A stretch of 64,000 bases of DNA from Vitis vinifera. Lineage: Eukaryota > Streptophyta > Magnoliopsida > Vitales > Vitaceae. The position numbers and the translations under genes are program-made. The notes beneath the pieces are model-generated. The model was not told where the DNA came from. It saw only the letters and a program-made list of their open reading frames with translations, and ran no database searches. Where the stretch lies: NCBI RefSeq assembly GCF_030704535.1, contig NC_081816.1, positions 9,536,001 through 9,600,000 of the forward strand, read 5' to 3'. Below, in pieces: positions 1 through 10,364 of the stretch. Position 1 is the first letter of the stretch. Every line of letters begins with the position of its first letter.

Positions 1-1880
1 TTTTTTTCATGGAAACTCGTCTTTTCAAGAAAAGAGTTCCCTTGAGGAATTTTTTTTTTTAATTTGGGAATTATTTTTAAAAAAAATATTTTTTTTTCAT
101 GGGAATTCGTCTCTTGAAGAGATGAGTTCCCTTGAGGAATTTACTTATTTATTTATTTTTTAATTTGGAAATTTTTTAAAAAAAAATATTATTTAAAGAA
201 AATATATATTTTTTTTCCATGGGAACTCGTCTAATTTTTAAAAAAAAAATATTAATTTTTTTTCATGGGAACTCAAGAGACGAGTTCCTTGAGGATTTTT
301 TTTTTTATATTTGAGATTTTTTTAAAATATATATATATATATATATATATTTCATGGAAGAGACGAGTTCCCCTTGAGGAATTTTTTTTTTTATAATTTG
401 GAATTTTTTTTAAAAAAAATATTAAATTTTTTAATGGGAAATCGTCTTGAGGATTTTTTTTAATTTGGGATTTTTTTTAAAAAAAATATTAAAATTTTCA
501 AAAGACAATTTTATTTTCATTTAAAAAATAAATAAAAATTTAAAAGGGAAATTGTCTCTTGAGATTAATATTTTTTTAATATTTATTACAAATTATAAAA
601 GAAAAAAAAAATTCTCAAGAAAAATCGTCTCTTGAAGAGATGAGTTCCCATAAAAAAAAAATATCAAATTATAAATAAATAAAAAATCCTCAAGGGAACT
701 CGTGTCTTCAAGAGACGAGTTCCCTTGAAAAAAATTAATATATTTTTAAAAAAAAATCCCAAATTATATATATATAAAAAAAAAAACTTGGCTGCCAACC
801 TTGCCCGAGATAGCCGGAATCGCTGTGGAAAGAACATGGGCAAAAGGGAAGGGGCAGCAGCCACACCTGAGCACCCAGCTGCCACGTGGCGCGCTCAGGC
901 GTGGCCAGACCGCCCCCACCTTTTTCTTTTCTTTTGTTTTTTTTGTTTGAATTTTGAGTGTGCTCCACGTGGCACCCCCACCAAGGCATATTTTGGGCCA
1001 CAATTCGGCCCAATTTCGCAGGCCTTTATTTATTGTTTTTATTAAAAAAAAAATCCTGAACTCAAGAGACGAGTTCCATGAAAAAAAATAATATATATAT
1101 TTTTTAAAATCCCAAATTAAAAAAAAAATAAAAAAAATCCTGAAGGGAACTCGTCTCTTCAAGAGACGAGTTCCCATGAAAAAAAAATTAAAATTTTTTT
1201 TAAAAAAAATCCCAAATTAAAAAAAAAAAAAAAAAATCCTCAAGGGAACTCGTCTCTTAAAAAGACGAGTTTCCATGAAAAAAAATAATATTTTTTTTAA
1301 AAAAATCTCAAATTAAAAAAAAAAAAAAATCCTCAAAGGAACTCGTCTCTTCATGAGAAAAAAATCCCAAATTATAAAATAAATAAAAAATTTGGGAAAT
1401 CGTCTCTTTCAAAGAGGAAGAGACGATTTTCCATAAAAAAAAATTAATTTTTTTTTTAAAAGTCCCAAATTATATAAATAAAAAAAAATTGGGAAATCAT
1501 CTCTTCTTGAGGATTTTTTTTTTTTATATTTATAATTTGGGATTTTTTTTAAAAAAAAATATTATTTTTTAAAAAAAATATATTATTTTTTTAATGGGAA
1601 ATCGTCTTCAATAGACGACTGAAAGATTTTTTTTTTTATTATTTATTTAATTTGAGACTTTTTAAAAAAAAATATTAATTTTTTTTCATGGGAACTCGTC
1701 TCTTGAAGACACGAGTTCCTTTGAGGATTTTTTTTTTTAATTTGGGATTTTTTTAAAAAAAAATATATTATTTTTTTTCATGGGAACTCGTCTCTTCAAG
1801 AGACGATTGAAGAGACAGTTCCCTTTTGAATTTTTATTTATTTTTTAAATGGAAATAAAATCGTTTTTTGAAAAGATGAT
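1..1880. repeat. Palindromic minisatellite array with orientation flips
   Basis: The stretch is built from units of roughly 90-100 bases. Each has a near-perfect dyad of about 31 bases (GGGAACTCGTCTCTT, one or two centre bases, then its complement) and an AT-rich linker containing 'cttgagga', 'aatttggga' and long A/T runs. Clear dyads lie near 101-131, 695-726, 1145-1176, 1243-1273, 1690-1720 and 1788-1830. The linker reads one way up to about 600, the opposite way from about 660 to 1500, and the first way again afterwards. Positions 780-1030 are a GC-rich island that breaks the array. No protein-coding gene is supported here; the open frames are low-complexity by-products. Confidence 0.85.
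780..1030. other. GC-rich island inside the palindromic array
   Basis: About 250 bases of balanced composition sit inside extremely AT-rich repeats. They contain two CACGTGGC cores (near 881 and 967), the G-box/ABRE type of plant promoter element. It could be the unique core of a larger element whose arms are the palindromic units. Promoter activity is not shown by sequence alone. Confidence 0.5.
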
Positions 1881-2345
1881 TTTGGTTAAAAAAAAACTAG
1901 GTGGCAAAAATTACCATATATTTGTAATAACTTTTTCTACTACAATAATTTAAGAATAATTTTTTTAAATTAATAAAAGTCCCGTAAAGGAAATGATGAA
2001 GAACCATTGTGCTAGCCACACACATTGCAGAAAAGACAAAAACCACAGGAGCCATAAATGAAGAACCACCATGGAGAAAGCCGTTTAACATCTCTGTCTC
2101 TCTCTGTTAAACATCCAAGACAGACACTCAGATCTCATGTCTGCAATCTTCTATCATCAAATTGTGTTTCACAATTACAAGCACAAATCAACAAAAAGCA
2201 AGAAAATTTGAGATGAAAAAGAAGATGCTCTTGAACAAGGGAAAACATTTATAACATCACATACACTATAGCTGAAACATTACTGTAAGATTCAACCATC
2301 TCTACATCAAAACTAATACAAGATAGAATAATCTGACATGTCCCT
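1881..2345. other. 3' flank of the proline-rich protein gene
   Basis: About 465 bases without a supported gene. It probably includes the 3' untranslated region of the minus-strand gene that ends at 2346. No repeat or RNA gene was recognised. Confidence 0.5.
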
Positions 2346-2747
2346 TCAAACCAGGTGAAGGGAAACAAAACCAAACAAAATGACAATAGTAAATAAGATA
2401 GAGACTGGGGATTTTGAAGACAAAGGCATAGGCGGTGAAGCCGAGTAGTTGTTGTAAGGCACATAAGTGTAAGGTGAGGGAGGAGAGGGCTGAGGATATT
2501 GGCAGCACCCAGCAGATGTTGGTGGGCAATTGCCTGTAGCAGCAGGCGGTGGAGGAGCTCCAGATGATGGGTACCCTGGTGGTGGTGGTGGAGATTGAGG
2601 ATGGCATGGATATGGGCAAATAGAACAGTTCTGACAATCACTTGGTGTAGAGACTCCATCACCATAAACTCCATCTTTCCGTGCACAGTAGGTTCTAGAG
2701 ACCAACAACCAAAGCACTAGCAGAAACATCAGCTTTGCAGAAGACAT
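2346..2747 (-). CDS. Small secreted proline/cysteine-rich cell-wall protein, putative GPI anchor
   Basis: An uninterrupted 133-residue frame. I start it at the first true ATG (2747); extension to 2774 would need non-ATG codons. Residues 1-21 form a signal peptide (K-L-M-F-L-L-V-L-W-L-L-V, then the likely cleavage site Y-C-A). The mature part is short and rich in Pro, Tyr and Cys: CQNCSICPYPC, a PPPPPG block, APPPP, a CC pair and PSPPSPYTYVPY. The last ~20 residues are hydrophobic after a Ser-rich stretch (SSKSP), as in a GPI-attachment signal. It resembles the short extensin-like or hydroxyproline-rich proteins of plant cell walls; the exact family and function are not known to me. A TATAAA lies about 85 bases upstream of the ATG. 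Confidence 0.75.
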   Translation of the reverse strand: MSSAKLMFLLVLWLLVSRTYCARKDGVYGDGVSTPSDCQNCSICPYPCHPQSPPPPPGYPSSGAPPPPAATGNCPPTSAGCCQYPQPSPPSPYTYVPYNNYSASPPMPLSSKSPVSILFTIVILFGFVSLHLV

Positions 2748-2830
2748 CTTGCTTCTGACTACCTGAAACACCAACTAGGAAACAGAGATGGAGAACTACA
2801 TGGAGATGGGTGTAACAGCATCCCCACTAC

Positions 2831-2836
2831 TTTATA
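2831..2836 (-). promoter_or_regulatory. TATA box of the proline-rich protein gene
   Basis: TATAAA on the minus strand, about 85 bases upstream of the ATG at 2747. The spacing suits a 5' leader of about 50 bases. Confidence 0.45.
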
Positions 2837-2839
2837 CTA

Positions 2840-3354
2840 ATTTTTTCAGCATTTTTCTTCTGAATTCAAGCTTCACTGCCACGCTGAAGTGTGACACATA
2901 CCAAGGCATGTGGCAATTCGAGAAGAGAGAAGAAGGTTGACTTATTTGCATGGATCCCACACAAAGACAAAACAAGAAGCTGGTTGTGTATTTCAGTGGG
3001 AGAAGGTGGCAACAAAAGGTTCTACATCAGCATTCATCCTAACCAGGCACCATGTTCTGCCTACACATTGTTAAGTCAGCAGATTGTGTGAGCATTTGGT
3101 TCAGAACTCCCCTATGGATCGTGAGAATTGAGGAATAGGACATGGATAAACAGAAAATATGCATTCTTTATTGACCCTTCTTTTATTTGTATCAAGTAAA
3201 ACATACATATAGGTAACACATTACGTGTTTGGTTTTACTAAAAAGGCTCCCACTGAGACAGATTTATCGAGCATACAAGGCTAGCAGGTATGCAATCTTA
3301 TTTGGTCACACTGCAACAGATTTATTGAGTATACAACGGTAGCAAGTATACTTT
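2840..3354. other. Intergenic spacer
   Basis: About 500 bases between the proline-rich gene promoter and the Nudix copy 1 stop codon. 3130-3354 is shared with the 3' flank of Nudix copy 3 (18758-18989), so it is the left edge of the duplicated segment. It probably holds the 3' untranslated region of copy 1. Confidence 0.5.
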
Positions 3355-6300
3355 CTAGGCCTGATTACCAGAAGACAGTGATTGCTCCAAATCCTCACTG
3401 TTGAAGTACAAGGTGATAGTTTCACCCGAGTTTGAAGTGGAAGAAAGTGGAGAAAACCCAGTGTATTTCATATCATTCTTTGCTAAGCATATGTTGGCAA
3501 TGCTATCAAAGAGAAGAATTTTCTTGACAAAAGGTTGAGCTGAATATTCATCAATTGGCATCCACTGAAGAGGAAAAAACAAAAACACAGAAAAAAAACA
3601 ATCATGTTATGATTGAGTCAGATTCTTGAAAATCTCTCAGGATGGTAACATGTTCTTGCCATTCCAGACAGGGCATGAAAGCAGGGCTCTGTACCAAATG
3701 CCAGTGAAAAGTAGGAATTCATTCTTTTCATGATTTTAATTGGGCTCTCATCTGACTAGGAAGACTATTTTCCCCCAGAAAGAAAATGAAAATAGGAAAT
3801 TAGGAATCATTTATGGGGAATTTAAAGCCAGTCAGAGCCATCAATGTATAAATTACAGCTAGAGCTCTCAGGCCAAAACCTTATCCAAAATGAAAGATGC
3901 CACCCTGCAAACATGGTCTAAGGGAAATACTGGACATGAGTCAATTGGTCTTGGTTTGATTTTCCAGTACAAGATCCCCAGTGAACTCATCAAACACTGG
4001 GGCCTGATGCTAGGTCCTGTCATTCCTATGACTCGAACTGAAATCTGTGTTGTTTTACATAAAATACGTGTCTACCAGTTGGGTTCGCCAATAGATAAAA
4101 CAATCTTCATAATCTGTTCTTGTCAACTAGCAATTACCTGGGCTGCCTCAATTTCTTCATCTTGCTTCTGAATCTCTGAGGAGAGTGGTCGCAACATACA
4201 AACGAAAAACAAATCCGACTTGGTAAAGAATGCCTTATGGCTTTGCCTGTATTTAAACAAATGAGCATTTGAGAAAATTTTAGGATGCAGGAATGTGAGA
4301 GGAAGAGCCAAATAATATTTAGAACTAGGACAATAATCACTCTGCAAACTTTTATAACATGAATTTCATGAAACAAACTTCTACAGATTCCTAGTAGACA
4401 AGTTGAGATGAAGCAAACGTCTTACATGAATGATAAAACTTCCACAAATTCAGTCTTAATCTGAAGAAAAATAAACCAATGATTTACATCTGAAAGAATG
4501 ATTAAAAACATGACAGAATGTACAGTTCTTACTTATGTGAGTGTGCAATCTGCAGATTTATCACTTACCCCAGTCTCTTCCTCAACTTCTCTAATTGCTG
4601 CTGTACAGATATCCTCGCCCTAATGATAGAAAAATTCAATTCACAGTGAAGAAGATAACCTATGAATCTTTCAATTCAAGAAATTTGTTGAAAACCAAAC
4701 TTCTGAGGTACATACCTCATTGACAACCCCAGTAGGGAGCTTCCACACACCTGTACCCTTGAATATGCCACTATTTTCCTGAACGACGAGAACCTACCAA
4801 ATGATATAAATTTCAAATTAGAATTCAGAACTACTAACCCACCATAACAAGGTCACTCAAATTAAGAACATAATCAGAAATGTCAGCACATGAATTTCAT
4901 TTGTTATCAGATGTAAAAAAGCAGGAAAAACTTCCTTAAGAACCAGCGCATCCCTCTTATGTAAAGAATGGCCAAAAGCCAGAAATGATTAGTGAAAACT
5001 GAAGAAGGAATACCTCTCTTTTACTATTAACAACAAAGGCACCAATGCCCACTCGATGTGAGGCGTTTGCAGGAAGAGTATGAGCAGTCTTGGGAATCCA
5101 ATGTACAAGCATCAAGTAGTCTGGTTGAGCATGATGGTACCAAAAGCCTTCCTGCAAAATTTAGCAGAATAGAATTTCGAAAATGAATCAAACTACATTA
5201 TAAAAAGATACTACCATCATGATAGAGATGAAATAACTAGCATAAATATCATACTACATTTATACTAATCAGTTCATCAGGAACCGCCATATGTTACAAA
5301 CATGCATATACCTTAACTGCAGCTTCAATAAGATTTGCATGTTCAATAGGCAGTTTAATCCACACACCCTTTGTCCCCTGAAAAAATATATATGTTGCAG
5401 ATTAGTACATGCTCAGAGGTATAAGCTGTCTCCAAATAACAAAACCTGTCTGTACATCTATTCAATACCTTCTTTTTATATCCTTTACTCTAAGAGTTGT
5501 CATGTATAAGGAAAACCCGTCTCTGTAATGTTATCCTACTGAATACTAGGACAGTGTGGAATTCTTTGGTTTTGGGTATATACAATTAGTAACTTCCACA
5601 AAAGGACTACAATATATGTTAATTAAGCCATACAGATGAATCCATTTCAATGGAAAGACGAATTGAGTACAAGTAAGCACCTTTTGCCTCCATTGCAATA
5701 TTGAAGCTCTAAGCAAATCGCCAAAGACATTAGAATCCATAGAATTCTTTATTTCTACGTGAACTCCTCCATAGTCATCATCAGTAGTAGTGAGTAACTC
5801 AATTTGTTGGACACTATTTTCAGGCACCATTTGCTCATCAACCAACATCGAACTAGTTGAACGCAGCCTGATTCTGGTTAAGTATGGAATCACAGCTCTA
5901 GCCTTGAAACATGAAATGAACACAGAGTTTATCCTTTGTGTTATAGAAAAATGATAATAGGATAACTATGTAAAAAAAAACACCCTTCCCCTCTTGGGAA
6001 TTGTCCAAAATGCCTACAAATTCTATCAACTTCCTCCTAATTCTCTCCGCCACCAAACAAGACTTTATCAAGAAGAGACCGAGTAATATCTTTCCACCTA
6101 GTTTTTAGCTTGATAAAGTACCATGAAAACCAAACAGCATCCATACAGACAAATGGAGGGACATAAATGTCAAGGCCCAAATGTGCCCAAAAGCGCCCAA
6201 AAGCCTATATTAATCCAATGGTGCTAAAGCCCTACCACCTAGCATCATAGCAGCGTAGTCAATTAAATGAATTAAAAATCCTAACAATCTTGTAATGACC

Positions 6301-7667
6301 CTCTCCCAACATGTGTGGATATTGTCTGTGGACCCAATGGGCTCTAATGTTTTTAAAATGTGTTTACATGATTAGAGGAACTCATATATATAGTGTCAAG
6401 AACTTTTTCCTCTATATGATGTGGGATATCACACATCCCACCTCACATCCAACCTTTTTTGAGTTTACACATTCATTTAATACACCATCTCACTAATATC
6501 CTTCTTTGAGTTTACCAATTGGTTTAATATAATAAATAAATGCAATGAAGCCCAAACTTATGACATTCAGTTACCAATTGACCCAAAAGCTTATTTATTA
6601 AATAATGAACCAACAATATATGTAAAAATGCGGTACTGATACAACTCAAGTAAAATTGACCAAAGCAGTTCAATTTCAATAATTATAAAGTTTAGTTCTA
6701 TTTGAGAATTAAAAAAACTGATCTAATTTATTCAATTTACACTTCCTTATCCTCTAATTATAAAATCTAAACCAAACCCACATTCTAGTCTTACATTGTT
6801 GTGTATGCGAAAGTTCTAGTACCACTTGTTGGGCAAACAAAGCTTTGATACCATTTGTTGGGTCCACGGAAGCTCCATGAATGCAAATATATTAATGCAG
6901 GAGCACAAAAAATAAAGCTAACCACACACAAAGCTATACAAGGTTTTAACATGGTTCAGCCAACCATACCTACCTCCATAGATGAGAGACAACATTTTAA
7001 TTAGGTCCTGAAACATCTCACGTTTTTCTACTTTTTGTATTTCCACCCTAAATTTGCTACATAGGTGTCTCTCATTTCCTCACATCTACACCTTGAACCG
7101 CGAGCCTTCTTGCTCCAACCAATGTCTCTAGTTATTTCTTACATCTCTATCCATCATGTATAATTTTTACAAGCTCGTATCTCTCTCATAACCTTTTTTT
7201 TTTTTTTCCTAATAATTTAGAATATGTATAGAGATATTCCTAGTCCCAAACGTAAATTTCCTGTGATTTGTTATTGTCAAATTAAGCATATTTGGTACTT
7301 CTAAGCAAATGGATCTTAAATAACTTTTAACAATCCGTTGGAATGAAGGCCAAAATTAACTTGCATTCCAACCATCATTTAAAAAGCTCACTTCCATTTT
7401 GATTCAAGCATAAACAGGATATACAAGTTTATTAAAGTTCGAATCAAAACTTTTTACACCCAGGTACTAGCAGAAAATAAAGAGAGCATTAGGGAAAATG
7501 AAGGATGAGAGAATACCTTTGGAGCAGGAGACAGTAGTGTTTGTCTTATGAGCTGGTGGGTGTGAAATGGTAGAAGAAGGTATACAGCTTTTAATTGCAG
7601 AGAAGTAAGGGCAGAGGCTTCTGCTTCCAAAACGGTGCTTGTGATTCCCAGCCAATCTTATGATCAT
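3355..7667 (-). CDS. Nudix hydrolase (NUDT2-like), tandem copy 1; 5' end damaged
   Basis: Core coding exons on the minus strand, by splice sites and frame: 5848-5681, 5377-5312, 5151-5014, 4793-4716, 4619-4569, 4460-4426, 4246-4138 and 3564-3355. They give 284 residues from the ATG at 5848. The pre-Nudix domain is followed by a complete Nudix box at about residues 146-168 (G-x5-E-x7-REVEEETGI), so the catalytic Mg2+ ligands are present. NUDT2/5/6/7-type enzymes hydrolyse ADP-ribose and NADH, mostly in the cytosol. Two defects are visible at the 5' end: the acceptor before exon 2 reads CAT at 5911-5913 where copies 2 and 3 have CAG, and the ATG used by copies 2 and 3 is AGG here. The conserved FRQSH motif reads FMQSH. 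A leader exon (7667-7517) remains open but can no longer be joined normally. It may be expressed from the internal ATG or may be decaying. Confidence 0.8.
6261..7240. mobile_element. LTR-derived dispersed repeat in intron 1 of Nudix copy 1
   Basis: Member of a family also at about 13077-13896, 13920-14910 and 51858-52915. Shared landmarks are 'aattaaatgaattaaaaa' at the left, a 'gacccaaaagctta' block, and 'gataccatttgttggg'. On the minus strand the last reads TGGTATCAAAGC, one mismatch from the plant initiator-tRNA-Met primer-binding site (6842-6853). No coding capacity remains. It sits in a Nudix intron, so it was probably carried along in the gene duplication. Confidence 0.6.
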
Positions 7668-7692
7668 CCTCTTACCATCATCCCTCGTATCC

Positions 7693-7699
7693 TTATATA
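7693..7699 (-). promoter_or_regulatory. TATA box, Nudix copy 1
   Basis: TATATAA on the minus strand, also found upstream of copy 3 in the same context. It lies only about 25 bases from the ATG at 7667. Transcription would then start near or past that ATG, which suggests the leader exon is mostly untranslated. Confidence 0.45.
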
Positions 7700-9160
7700 C
7701 ATACTTGCCTTCGCGTGTGGTCCTGGGTTCAAATCTTCATATCCCGACTGGTCGCTTCCCTAAAACTGCGAGGGAAAGCCGGAAAGGACAAAGAACATGA
7801 ATCTTAGACGACGAGGAAGACCAACTATATACATAAAATGAATCTTAGCCATCGAGGAAGCCCAACTATTTGTATATATATGGTACCGAAAAGTACCATA
7901 CCCAACTTTTGTAGGCTAACAGGATAAAAACACATGGTATGTAAGATAAATAAAAAATAAAAAATAAAATAAAAAACCAAAACCAATTCTTCATGTTACC
8001 AATCTTACCAACCGGTTGCCAGAATTAATCCATGCAGCTCAGATTGTTAACATCTATTACAATGACCAATTATAAAATCATGTTTAATGTAATTATTTAT
8101 TTATTTTGGTAATATAAAGTGATAAACCCAAGACGTAAAGATAAAAATTAAATTTAAAATAAAGTAAAGAATTTTTAAAAATAATTTGGTGATATAATTT
8201 ATAAATTATTAAGGAAAATGTAAATTTAATTTATTTTAACTACAAATTATACGTTGAAAAAATTGGATGAATATTTAAAGTATGAAAAGCAATATAATTG
8301 ATTTATGAAGTGAAAAAAAGGGAAAAATATAAATAAAATTTTAAATATATATATATTTAAAATTAAATTAGTCGTGTACTAATTATTAATTGAGAAATAT
8401 ATGTATAAATTATTTCTTAGCATTTACATTGAATTACACAAAAAAAAATGTTGAAATATTAAAAATACAGAAAATGTGTAATTAGTAACAATATGGAAAT
8501 TCAAATCCCTCACTAATTTTTTTTTTAGTAAATTTCAATTTTAAATTTTTATGGGATCCATTTAAGTATTTTTTAAGTTTAATTTTTTCAGGCATCATTT
8601 CATCACCCCTTAAGTCTTTAAGTGTAATGAACTTGTCTAAATAATATTTAAACTATAGGAAGTCTCAAATAATTTTTAAAGCATTAAAGAAGTGGAGAAT
8701 GGGAAGGATATAAAGAATGTGAGGATTCCTCACATTCTTCGTACCCTTTTTAATTTTTAAGTATTTTTTAAATTTGATTTTTTCAGGTATCATTTAAGTA
8801 TCCTTAAGTGTAATAAACTCATTTAAAAGAGAGTACGAAGAATATAAGTATTTCTCACATTTTTTGTACATTTTTTAATTTTTAAATATTTTTAAAGTTT
8901 GATTTTTCCGAACATCAACACCCCTTAAAGCGGATAACATAGGTACCCTAAGAAGATTCAGACATGCACGGATCAACTGAAAAACACACATATGTGGAGA
9001 TGAGTATGGAGAAGGGAGGAAAAGTCGGGAAAAAGGGAGGAGAACAGTTACCCAGCTCGGGTGTGGATGATGAGTATGGAAAAGAGAGTAAATTAGGGGG
9101 AAATACAGGAAAATGAGGAGACAACAAGATGATGAGGTACTTAGTTTCAACTTTCAACCG

Positions 9161-9193
<33 letters not shown>

Positions 9194-10364
9194 CAACTTT
9201 TCATTTGGATGGCTGAGATGAAATTTTTTTCATCCAACAACTGCAACAAAACGGAGTCAACCTTCGGAGGCATTGTAGAATTTTCCATATATATATATAA
9301 TGGAATTCACCTAACTTCATACCTGCAAATATGAAGAATTTTCTAGGGAAAGAACGTTGAAAAGGCATTGCCGCGAAACTGAAGAACACGAAAACTCCAG
9401 AAAAAAATCATTGTTTGAATGACGGAAACTATTGAAGAGAAAGGCAAGAGGAATGTGAAAGAATTTCCGTTTTATTTTTTTATTGATTTACTCCTTCAAA
9501 GAAATTTTTAAATTTTTTTGAACTTTAAAAAAAATTAATAGTTAGTGATGGGTTTATGTATTTTTTTTCTTTTTTTAAGTGTGGATGAAAGTACAAGAAA
9601 TAAGTGTGAAAAATTGTTTAAAGACTTTTTTTTTTTTTTTTTTTTTTGACTTCAAAAGTTTTTTAGAATCAAATATTAATTTTCTGTTTGTGAAGTGAAC
9701 AAGAAAAAATCCTAAACAATTTTCTAAAATAGTTATTCATGTTTCGCAAGATGAAAGTTTATTTTACAAATTTAAAATGTTTTTAACATATTAATTATAT
9801 ATTTTTTAATAATTTTTAAAAATAACTTTTATTTATAATATTTTATTTTTAATCATTTTTTATATTTTTAAAGATAACATTCAAAAAACAATTAAAAATA
9901 TTATTAAAACACTTTATTTTTTATTTTTAAAAATAGAAAATGTTTTATACTTTTTGGTTATTAAACATATTTTTCCACCTTTTTTTATAACATAAAATTA
10001 TTTTTGATAAACTTGTCCTAAATTTTTTTTATTTTTTATTTTCCAATTAATACGAAATTTGAGGGAGTTTGATTATGTGAAAAAAAAGGAAGTTCCAGTT
10101 GGGTGGGTCTTTAGTGAGATCTTGAAAAGAAATCAAACAAATTTCAGTCTTGTTCAATTTCAAGGCTTTTAGATTTGAACAATGGATCCTGAGAATTGAC
10201 AAATAGAACATCTAGTAAAACATACATATACAAGTAACTTGGTTCTACTAAAAAACCTCACACTACAGCAAATTTATTGAGCATACTAGGCTAGCAAGTA
10301 TGCTATCTTATTTGGTCACACTACAACAGGTATATTGAGCATACAAGGCAAGCAAGTATGCTTT
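7700..10364. other. AT-rich spacer between Nudix copies 1 and 2
   Basis: No gene seen. 8540-8930 holds diverged direct repeats of about 110-200 bases with a shared block ending 'ttgattttttcagg'. A long T run lies at 9166-9193. 9230-9430 matches 15400-15600, and 10090-10200 matches 15795-15930. The upstream flanks of copies 1 and 2 are therefore also duplicated, with deletions in between. Confidence 0.55.

Noticed and set aside
725..1177. Overlapping open frames of 90-137 codons on both strands
   Set aside because: They translate poly-A/T and palindromic repeat sequence, have no domain and overlap each other in several frames.
9166..9196. ORF with a poly-Lys run on the minus strand
   Set aside because: It is created by a 28-base T homopolymer in a non-coding spacer.
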